The notes under the pieces: generated by a model
Told to the model about the DNA's origin: nothing
Databases searched by the model: none
The model's input: the letters and a program-made list of their open reading frames with translations, nothing else
Shown here: piece by piece, positions 47,726 to 57,800 of the stretch
Position numbering within the stretch: the first letter of the stretch is position 1
How the letters are laid out: every line of letters begins with the position of its first letter
Translations under genes and position numbers: made by a program
Origin: Dipteris shenzhenensis
Lineage: Eukaryota; Polypodiophyta; Polypodiopsida; Gleicheniales
Strand: one strand, 5' to 3'
Assembly (NCBI GenBank): GCA_047967505.1
Contig: CM106540.1
DNA: 64,000 nucleotides

Positions 47726-50700
47726 ATGGCACCAAGGCGAAAGAAATCAACTACAAGAGGTAATTCTAAAACTTTTTGGTACTGATAACCTTGGCATATC
47801 TATGATGGACGTGAGCAATATATAACTCATCCTTTTTGGTTGTGATATATATTCAAAGGAACTAAAACTTATGCATTGAGATCTGGACCATCAAGAAGAT
47901 CTGTGAGTGAGGAGTGTACATCTCGTACTCCACAAAATGATGCAAATAACCCACACATGGAGACACTTGCAAAAACTGAGGCTACAATCACTCGAGAAGA
48001 GTCATCATCTCATCCCGTGATTAGTCTTGAACAACAGGAGGTGCAAGAAGAGCCTCGAGGCCAAGGAGAGCAAGAGAGTGCAGAAAAGACAAAACAAAAA
48101 GCTCCAACACATGTAAGAGTACTTGGGAAGGAGATTCAAATTGGACTTTTGCAAGATGTCCTTGATCAGTTTCGGATGCAAAGAAGAATTGAACCCCCTC
48201 TGATTCCTCTCTATAGATTGGTTCTTAATGAGGCTATTCGAACATCAACGTCTGAGATTACTATTTTGAGAGATAGTTTTGATTCTAGAGGCTATGCTAT
48301 AAATAGTGCACCTTTTCTAGTATCCTTGCAACGGCCAGGAAGTGATCAATTTTTCTATGTTACGCACTTGATCGTCAAGAATGGGGACCTATTTGGAATC
48401 AAATAAGTGAGGACTTTGACAACCAGCTAAGTAATGAGTGGCAAGACATGAAGGGGAAGAAGTTCCTCGTTTGGGATGGAAATCATAGGTTGAAGGCATG
48501 GTGAGGGCATGGTTTTCTCGGATCAAAGACGGTACTCTTTTGATAAATCTATCATGCATAAGGAAATGTTCTAATATAATTTGCATTGCACATGATTATG
48601 TCATGCTTACTTGTGGAATTGATATGTTGTAGCTTATTCAATAATGCCAACTCACCATATCCAAGTGAGATGCCAATTCATAGAGGTGCAGAAATCTCAA
48701 GAGGGAGAGCTAATTCTTGCCTTAAAATCAACCAACAATGAGTAAGATATCTTTTTATAATACTTTTATGTATAGCTAGTTTAACTTCTTCTCTTTAGAA
48801 ACTAAGTCTATTGGTATTTATGTCTTTAACTTCTCCTCTTTAGAAAGTAATCCCCACATGAATATATGTTGGTATTGCAGACTTGTTCGAGCGCATGTAG
48901 AGCATTCATATGGGCACGAGGTCTTCCTCTTTCAAAAATTTGGCATGGCAGATAAATCCTCACTTCTTGAGTTATTGAGTGAAGAGGATAAGAGATGGGT
49001 GGAAGTGGAGATGGCAATAGAAAGGAATAATAGTAACCCATGGTACACAGCACCAGCTATTGTCTTGGCACAACTTGTATGGAAGGTATCTGTGTGAACT
49101 ATAAATATCCCTTTGCTCTATGAAAGGTGTCCCAGAAAGGATAATGTTTTGATTTCTTTTTTTCATGGAAGGTTGATTTTTCACGTGCAATCAAGAAAGC
49201 TACTCAAAATCTTAATCAATCGAAGATGGAGTTTGGAGGAGTATACTAATAAATTTATTAAGGCTATTAAGAATGTGGAAGTCATCTTTCGTGATCAAGC
49301 ATACAATGTTTTGATTTCTTGTTTTCATGGAAGGATGATTTTTCATGTGCGATCAAGAAAGCTACTCAAAATCTTGATCAATCGAAGATGAGTCTGGAGG
49401 AGTATACTAATAAATTTAGTAAGGCTATTAAGAATGTGGAAGTCATCTTTCGTGATCGAGCATACAAGATGGTACCTATTGCCAATCCCGCAAATGGTGA
49501 TGGCTTATTCGAGCTTCTATTTAGTTATGATTGGAATCCAAAGGGTGCCACGACTAAGGACAAAGTGCATATATTAGCCTCATCATGTCTCAACCCTAAT
49601 AGGTAATGTCAATTAATGTTTTTGCACAATCATTCCATAGTGATGCTATATTTTTTTCCTTTGCCATGATATTAATAGGAAAAAGGAGCTTCTACAACAA
49701 TTGATGATGGCACATGGAAATGATACAGTTGCATCTGCTAAGTATGGGGATGCCCAAAAGTTTCGACTACATGTGAAAAAGGAAACATATTGGCAATACT
49801 TGTTTGAGCGAGGGATTTCCATCATCAACAATTTGCGAAGCCATGATTTGGAACTGCCCGATGGGTTTGAGACATTTGCTCGAGAGCAAAGACGACTTCA
49901 CCTCCAAGAAGCCTTCCCTATGCTTTGGAAGGATATGAAGTCTACTCTTGAAGCAAATAAGCAGCCAGAAATGTAGGAGTCATCCTTACGCTTGGTGTAT
50001 AGGTGGTACAATAGCAACCCTCTCCTTTCTCTTAGGATTAATAAACTGTTTTACTCATATGTCTACATTCTTTCATACATAATAGGTGGATACGGTCTTT
50101 GCATGATACCAATTCATCTATAAGGATGCCATATGAGATCATGGCATGGACAAACATGGAGAAAGAGGGAAGCATGTATCCCTTATCTTGGAAAGATAAG
50201 GGCATAACGATTTGGGAGATTAATGTGTGTCCTTGGTGGTTGGATTACCCACTAGGAAAAGTACATCCCACTGAGAAAAATAGACGTGAAGGTAATATTC
50301 CAAAGTTCCCTATTCCATACGCATCTAGACCAATGTCTATATATGCGGGTATCTACCATATACTTAAGTTTGCAACATTTGCTGCTCAGTCTTTGAGAAG
50401 AACATGGAAGACAATATGGATGAGGATGAATTGGATGCAGAGAACGGTTATGTGGATATCACATTACGACCTAGATCAATGGACGGAGAGTCAGCTATCA
50501 AGAAAAGACCTGTGAGACATCTACTCCTCATACTTATGTAATAGTTAACAACTAACACTAAAGAAACAATATAGTATAACCTGGAGTCTTGTCCTTTGTA
50601 ATTCTTACAAGCAGGTTCTATCAGAGAATGTAGAGTCCTCTAAGACTCGAGAGCTGAGAACAAAGCAACGACTCGATTTTCATGCTTCAAGAACCAATTC

Positions 50701-51896
50701 CATTAATCAACAACCGAGTTTATCTAGTGAGGATCACTCCTCTCTTTCTTGGTTATGATTTTTTGATTTTGCAGCCAAACTGAAGCTTTCAAGCTATGAT
50801 TTGATGCAGATGTAAAGTTGTTTGCATATATGGATGTAATTACAGAGGATATCATTCAGTTGTCGAATGCACCAAAGTTGTAAGTGTTTCTTTTTTTAAG
50901 AAATGCGTACATTTAAGAATCTATTTTGGAATATAAGTCATTGATCTAGGGAGATTGAATTGTACATTGTAGGGTTGATGAATTTTTAAGAAAAGTGAAA
51001 GCACCAGGTCTGTCACACAATGGTAATTCTTGTGTCGAGGTGGTTCGCTTGGTATGGGCAGATTTTGCCACAAGTTTGGCAGTGGAACTCATAAGTAGTA
51101 CTACATGCCCAGAGTGGAATAGATTCTCCCTCAAGCTCTCTGCAAGGGTGGTAGAGTTTGGCAATGACTTCGTAGCAGACCAGGGGTGGTACGTGACTTG
51201 CTCTCTCCCAGAACATTGGGGCTATATATTTGCACATGCAAAGAAGGCCGAGTTCGACGAGCTCCATCGATCATATACAGTGCTTCTTGACTTTGGTTAT
51301 TTACATGATGATGGAGAGGAGGTACATTAAATCACCTAAATGTTTGTTTATATTGGTCTAATAAGCATGATTTGGATGTATCTAACTTGAGGTGTCATCA
51401 TCCATTAGGTTCGCAATCTACAAATGGGTATCTTCTGGCGTGGAAAATCTGACCTCCCACACATGGATTGACAAGCAGGTGCAAATGTATCTAATAAGCT
51501 TTTTCCAGCAAAGACATCAGTGCTACATGAGTGTGACTGTAAACATGTCGCAAAACGGACACAAGTTGCATCAACTTACTTACGAGGAGGGGCAGAAAGA
51601 TCAGATTACTTGCACGAGTAAGATCCTATACAAGCACAGATTGAATTTATGGGGTATAATTGAAGTTCTTTCAAGGAAAACAAATATGGATTGTCAAACA
51701 TCCTTTGATCCCTTTTAGTGCTTCTTGTAGGTGGATACTCAGAACATTCACAGACCCTGGTGATTACATCATCGATGTCTTTGCAGGTTGCTTTGGGATG
51801 GCAAGGCTTTGTGAAGAGTTAGGTCACCATTATCTTTCCATAGAGAATGACAATGTTGTTGCTGACATGTGTTTGCGATCAATCAGTACAGAATAG
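47726..51896 (+). pseudogene. ParB-like plus DNA adenine/N4-cytosine methyltransferase-like gene, about 12 exons, a few lesions
   Basis: Exons by GT/AG signals: 47726-47759 (MAPRRKKSTTR), 47859-48500, 48633-48741, 48881-49085, about 49345-49602, 49679-49972, 50086-50348, 50390-50511, 50615-50751, 50775-50879, 50973-51321, 51409-51896. Exon 2 ends KKFLVWDGNHRLKAW, the 'DG.HR..A' signature of ParB/Srx-fold domains. Exon 11 has VADQGWYVTCSLPEHWGYIF and the last exon LKFFQGKQIWIVKHPL, then FTDPGDYIIDVFAGCFGMA and LGHHYLSIENDN. That matches the C-terminal 'PGD.VLD.FAG.G....LGR..IGIE' SAM-binding region of beta-class DNA methyltransferases. Motif IV is not clear; ADFATS in exon 11 sits where it would be. 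An acidic stretch (EKNMEDNMDEDELDAE) lies between. Lesions: single-base shifts near 48385 and 51655 and one at the exon 2/3 junction. Introns rule out bacterial contamination. Confidence 0.6.
49143..49466 (+). repeat. 162-bp tandem duplication across an intron-exon junction of the ParB-methyltransferase gene
   Basis: 'aatgttttgatttctt' recurs at 49143 and 49305. Each unit covers the pyrimidine-rich acceptor region and the start of exon 5 (KKATQNL.QSKM). The first copy carries one extra base near 49230, so only the second copy continues in frame. Confidence 0.93.
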
Positions 51897-52059
51897 CATT
51901 TCCATAAACTATGTAGTATTGACAGTAATACTTGTGATCATCACTTTTGATGTTCTTGTTGAGGTTATGTAACACATACTATGTCCTTGGTCATGGTGGT
52001 TGTGTGGCACAAGAGTGTCTTTATTGCTCTATGCTTTTTGCTCTTTTTTGGATCCATAG

Positions 52060-52340
52060 TCAGAGGTTACTGTGTGGGGAATGCCCTTGTCAATATGTAT
52101 GCCCATTCCGTGAACCTAGATGATGCAAGGGCAGTGTTTGTAGAGATGCCACAATGGGTTGTGGTCTCCTAAGTGCGATGATTGCTAGTTGTGCTCAGAA
52201 TGGGCATGGCAAGACATCCCTGCAACTGTTCAGGTGCACAGAGAATTTTATGAACTGACCTATTGGGATGTAGTGTCATGGGGTGCTTTGATTGTAGGAT
52301 GCACTGGACATGTGCATGCTGTTCTTGCTCGAGCTTTTTG
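52060..52340 (+). pseudogene. PPR-protein fragment
   Basis: GYCVGNALVNMYAHSVNLDD, ARAVFVEMPQWVVVS, then after a stop a shifted frame reads MIASCAQNGHGKTSLQLF. These are the standard PPR words of fern/lycophyte-type proteins (nucleus-coded RNA-binding proteins acting in organelles). Only one to two repeats survive. Confidence 0.8.
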
Positions 52341-53580
52341 GGAAAATGAAACATAGTGGCATGAAGCTAGATTCTATTGTAGAGATTGTTTTTCCAAGTT
52401 TCGCATCCTTGAAAATTTTGCAGCCTACCTATATGTCAAAACCTACCCTAACTTCATTTCAGCTTGAGTAAAAAGTCCATAACTTGGGTATAGACTATAG
52501 CTTTTACTTTCTGGACATGTCCACCCGACTGTATGTCAAAACCTCTCTTAATTTCATTTCAGCTTGAGTAAACAATCCATAACTTGGGTATAGACTCAAT
52601 ATATTTTTGAATCATTGTTTGGCTACTGAAAGCACTAATCATTGCTAGGGAGTGTTTGATCTCATTTCATGAATGTCCTACCTATGAGTTTGTATTTGTT
52701 CCTGCTTTCATATCACACATTTTTTGGAAGGAATGTTGATTTTCCATTGCGGCAATGTAACGATTTACAGGTGCCACAACCAATGTTTCATTGTCTGGCT
52801 ACTGAAAGCACTGCAGCCTAATCATTATTGAGGACTATTTAATCTCATTTCATTAATGTCTTGCATTTTAGATAAGCTTGGTTGAGCTATAGAACAATAT
52901 GAAGCCTATGTGTTTAAATTAGATTTTTTGGCTTTTTTGGTAGCATTGGCAGTGAGCAGCCATTATTGGTGTACATGTTTGTATCCTCTTTTTTTACTTG
53001 AAGCAGTTGCTCAGCATAACAGATGTAATTAACCATCAGGTTTTTTATTGGCAATCTATTTGCGGCAATAGATCATAACTCGAATGTACGATGAAGCCCT
53101 AGTACTATGAAACCACAAGGGCATTAGGTTTTTCAGAGTTTATGAGTACACATGCACTTGTACGGTTAATACTTTCAAGCAATTAGATTGGATTAAGTGT
53201 TATATTTTGTACATATTGTTGTACACATCACTAAAACTAATGGAGAGAAGATGAACTTTGTTATGACCAGTGTTAATACAATAAGCTTATCATCTCTTGC
53301 TTAATATTCGATATTTTTATTATAATGTTGTGTGGCAAGGATCTTTAAATGTAAAAGCTAAAAATATTCTTACATTTTCGCTTGTTATGTTTAAGAAGTG
53401 ATGTGAGAAGTATCTTGAAATCCAAATTACGAAATTGCATTTTAAAGTAGTAGTTCTGCGATGAATGCTTCATAAGCCAAATTTAAAATAAGTGGTAGAT
53501 GGTGAAATATTTAGAATGATGTTTTTTTAAACAGAGATGAGTACTAACTACATGCGAAGTGAAGGCGCTACTCTCTACGA
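52341..53580. other. No recognisable gene between the two PPR fragments
   Basis: AT-rich with the small duplications listed separately. Confidence 0.45.
52435..52595. repeat. Two-copy tandem duplication, 100-bp unit
   Basis: 'gtcaaaacct' plus 'ttcatttcagcttgagtaaa' and 'ataacttgggtatagact' recur at 52435 and 52535. A further pair ('ggctactgaaagcact') lies at 52620 and 52798. Confidence 0.88.
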
Positions 53581-53585
53581 TGCAT

Positions 53586-54270
53586 GGGAGCCTTAGAAGA
53601 GGGTAGAGTAATCTATCTACTGTTGTTAGCAACAGATGGGAGTTGGATTTTGTTGTGGGGAATGCTCTCATCAATATGTATAGCAAATGCAGCAGCAGAG
53701 ACGATGTGATGGTGGTGTTTGTTACAGAGTTGCTACAGTGAGATGTGATCTCCTGGAGTGCCCTGATTGGCAAGGAGGCATTGCTACTCTTTGCCTTATG
53801 GATTTGTGAGCCATCGTGACTGCCCTAGCAGAGGATTGAGTGATTGCTTCAAATCAATCCTCTGCTAGGGCAGTCACGATGGCTCACAAATCCATAAGGC
53901 AAAGAGACAAGATCACCTTCATCTACGTTGTGGATCTCTGCAACTATTTGGCCAAATGCAGGTTGAAGGTCTCGTCCCAGAGACAAGATCACCTTCATCT
54001 GTGTTGTGGATGCTTATGCTTGTATGACATCCCTAGAAGAGGGTCGTGTGACCCATGCTACTATTGCTGGCAATGATGGGAGTCAGATGTTATTGTGGGG
54101 AATGCCCTCGTCCATATGTATTGCAAGTGCGTGAACCTAAATGATGCAAGGGCAGTGTTCACAGAGATGTCACAGTGGAATGTGGTCTCCTAGAGTGACA
54201 TAAGTGCTGGTTGTTCTCAGAATGGGCATGGCAAGGCAACCCTGCAACTGTTCAGTGGAATGCAGGTGAA
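53586..54270 (+). pseudogene. Second PPR-protein fragment, rearranged
   Basis: Frames read LDFVVGNALINMYSKCSSRD, then after the hairpin RDKITFICVVDAYACMTSLE and [15 protein letters not shown], then [19 protein letters not shown] and SAGCSQNGHGKATLQLFSG. Several stops and shifts. It appears to be a duplicate of the same ancestral PPR gene as the fragment at 52060, interrupted by the inverted repeat at 53787-53906. Confidence 0.8.
53787..53906. repeat. Perfect 53-bp inverted repeat with 14-bp loop
   Basis: Arms 53787-53839 (starting CTCTTTGCCTTATGG) and 53854-53906 are exact reverse complements. The loop is GTGATTGCTTCAAA. It lies inside PPR-derived sequence. Confidence 0.97.
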
Positions 54271-54640
54271 AAAAAGTCTCTTGACCTCTTTATTTGTTGA
54301 TAGTGCACTGTGTGGATGGGACTTCTCTCCATGTTGGTTTTCGATTTCTCCTCATCTCCTCCCAATCTAAGCCGTGATACCTTCATTTTGATTTCAAAGA
54401 AAGGTTTTTCTGAATTCCATGCACACATTATTGTACACACATAGTATTGCATGAGGATCCTTCCATTACTTCATAAGCCTTACTTTACGAAGTTGTCATG
54501 TCAGGTTCATTCATATCCATAAGCAAGGCCCTCTCTCTCTAGGTGACATCAGTAGATGTCGGCCGAAAAACACCCCCTCTCAGCTCCTGGATGGAATAGA
54601 GATGCTAGGGAGATGAGTGAATGAAAAGCTCACAATATTC
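54271..54640. other. No recognisable gene
   Basis: Short unique stretch between the PPR pseudogene and the candidate right inverted end. Confidence 0.45.
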
Positions 54641-54679
54641 ATGAAAATTGAAAAAAAGCTCGTGACAAAAAGCTCACAA
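54641..54679. repeat. Candidate right inverted end
   Basis: Reads ...GAAAAAAAGCTCG, four bases, AAAAAGCTCACAA on the plus strand, the reverse complement of 43844-43880. A further AAAAGCTCACAA word lies just inside at 54624. Confidence 0.5.
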
Positions 54680-54693
54680 AAAAATCACACCCA

Positions 54694-54768
54694 ATTCTTA
54701 TCACACAAGGATTTATTTCCAAATAATCACATCATCACACATTCATATCATAAAATTGTGTGCATGAA
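54694..54768. repeat. 75-bp direct repeat, right copy
   Basis: Same orientation as 43714-43788, offset 10,980 bp. Confidence 0.93.
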
Positions 54769-54865
54769 ATAATTATATAAATATCATCAGTAAATGCCAC
54801 TTAAGTAATAAGTCACAAATTGGTGTATAATCAACAAAAACTACAAACACAACATCATACATGTA

Positions 54866-57800
54866 TCACAACTCTTTTGATGCTTCTAGTGGAGACTGTG
54901 GCAACTCTTCTGATGCTTCCAATGGAGGCTGTGGTGCTCTAGATGTACACTCAGTCTCTACTTCTTCTCTACTTCTTCTGTAGTATGTAGTGCTTTCGGA
55001 GTAGACTCAGTATCCTCTTCCTTAAATGCAAGCGGAGGCTGTGGCAACTCTTCTGATGCTTCCAGTGGAGGCTGTGGTGCTGTAGGTGTACACTGAGTCT
55101 CTACTTCTTCTGTAGTGTGCAGTGCTTTCATAGTAGACTCAGTCTCCTCTTCCTTAAATGCAAGCTCTGATGTTGCTTCAGTTGCAAATTGTATTCTAAT
55201 GGCAGCAAGTAGGTCTCGAATGATTTCAGCCCTAAACAATTGTATATCCTCCTCTGAATATTTGAGCTCCAAAGAGTCTTCCGATGAGATCTGTGGCTTA
55301 AGTGAGAAAATTTCTTTGAAAATCAACATGCAATTGTAGGCAACTCTCCACCCACAACTATGCCCATCTTCCTGCTCTACTACTAAACGCTTTTGGAAGT
55401 CTACCAAGTCTTTGTACTGCCCTGTTTCTCTGATAGCAGATACCAACTTCTCAATCGACCTGCTCATCATGACATATTAAAAAAACTTAGTGTGTCTATT
55501 ACATAAGGTACATAATATAGAAGCAACAACAGATTAATAGAATACTTACATTTGCACTGAGCCATGGAAGCCTGCAATCGAGTTAACAAACCAACAATAG
55601 TTGTCTTCAAGGTCCCAAACCACCAGACTACAATGTTCCCTACACGAAGTTTCATACATGCTTTCATTAGAGTGGGTCTCTCCTCCGCTTGGAGCAAAAG
55701 TTTAAAAAGTAAGGTTTCATATATGCTTTCATTAGAGTGAGTCTCTCCTCCTCTTGGAGGAAAAATTTAAAAAGTTATGAGACTTACACATCCCAAATAA
55801 AAATAAAGGTTTAAATAATCATAGAAGTATAAATATAGCATGCTTTCATTAAACTCAATCTCTTCTCCTCTTGGAGAAAAATATAAAAAAGTTATGAGAT
55901 TTACACATCCCAATTAAAGGCTTGAACAAGCATACAAGTATAAAGATAAGGTTTTATACATGCTGCAATGTAGTCATATTTTCAGGTTGTTTCCCAATGG
56001 TAGCAATTAGATGCTGAATACTCTCAGCCCGAAATTCTAGCAGATCGACTTCTGTATATGATTCCATTTTGACTGGTAACTCCAAATCAAAAATCTCTCT
56101 AAGAAACAACATGCAGTTGTAGGCAACTCTCCACCCACAGTTGTGCCCATCTTTTTGCTCCACTGGCAGATGTCTTTTGAATTCTACTTGGTCTTGTTGC
56201 TCTGTGGTTGTTCTGACAGCAGATACTAGCCGATATGCAGCATTGTCCATCATGACATATTAAATATATTAATATGTCATGATCATAAGATACAAAATAA
56301 GAAAGTATCAAAAATATTAAGAGAATAATTACCTTGGGGAGTTGGCATGATAGCCTTCCATCGAATTCACAAACCATAAATGGTTGAGTTCAAGGTCCCA
56401 GACGATCAGACTCCAATGTGAGCTACACGACCAGAATAAAAATGATTATTGTTTTACACAAACTTGCCGAAGAAATAGTAAAAATAAGCTTAGAGTTGAT
56501 ACTTATGCCTCATGATAAGGCATAAAGATGACTCGCACCCCATAAAAATTTAAAGGGCTTAACCAGGTACAAACATCTTCTATAGTCTTTTGAGGAGAGC
56601 TAAGAATAGAAGAAAGGAGAGCATCGAGCATGTAGACACAATGCTGCAATGCACTAGGAAGCTGAGAAATAACTACACTGCACCAAGAAATAAACAAACG
56701 TTAGCTTATAGAATTGATTTGCATTCTGCACTAGGAAACTGATATATAACTACACTGTAAATAAATAAACAAATGTTAGCTCATTGAAGTAGCAACAAAT
56801 AAACAAACGTTACCTAAGAATGGCCAAGATAACATTGTCATTAAGCTCTTTTAAAGGATTGGAGAGGATTGAAACCTCCTCTCTACCAAAGCTCAAATAC
56901 TGAGATTCTCATTTCAAAACGATCCTAACTTCAAATGAGCTCTCCATTTTATCCAATGCAACTAAATTTGCAGTTTGGGTCTCTGTCATAGCTTGTATTC
57001 TATGTTTGGGGTCATTCTGCTTTTCCATGGTGTCTTTAAAGCTCTTCTGTTCATGGGATTCTTCAATCAAATTTAGAGGTGGTTGCATTGTTGAAGTAGA
57101 AGGGAGTGCCTCCATATTGACTTCATCCATTTCTTCTCCCTCTATTGCCTGTAAACAAATATGAGAGATTAGATTCATTATCTTTAAATTTAAATCTTAT
57201 TTAAAAAATTGTATTTAGTTGAGAAATAGAGAGTTCATACCGCTAAGTATTGTTGTAGTGGCCTTTTTTCATAACCCTGCGAGCCATAATTATCAAAGAA
57301 GGCATCATCATGTTTGTCTTCATCCACCAACCTCTCTCTGAACGGGTCATGTAAGTCCATCTTTTCATCATCATCAACTGGGACATTATGATCTTCAAGG
57401 TAATCATCCATGTCATCAGTGTCCTTGTGGTCTATCTCTTTTTCATAGCCTATGGTTAGATCTGCTTGAAGCTGAAAATAAGCCATGAAATGCTTATTTT
57501 CAATAATATTTGTGGAGTTGCCTTTTTTAAGGAAATCCTCAAATAAATATCCCATCCTGCACAAGGGGACCTCCCAACCTACCGGTGCCAAATTTGCCAT
57601 CATGGTAAGCAAGAGACTCCCACCTTTTGCAAGACTTCCATAGTTGTTTTTTTGATAATGTATGGACCTAGGAATATCTTGCTCTTCTAGCATCAATCTC
57701 AAATTATTTGAATTCCCTCTTATAATCTTTTGTAAGGAGTGATCAGGGTTGGGACTCCGCATACACAAAAAGAATGATTCAAGAGATTGAATCGCTATGC

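Noticed and set aside
47726-51896. Bacterial contamination as the source of the methyltransferase-like gene
   Set aside because: About 11 introns with GT/AG sites and AT-rich plant-like intron sequence; flanked on both sides by plant transposon and PPR sequence.
43714-54768. LTR retrotransposon with 75-bp direct repeats as LTRs
   Set aside because: Too short for LTRs, no TG...CA ends, no primer binding site, and the internal genes are of DNA-transposon type and face both ways.
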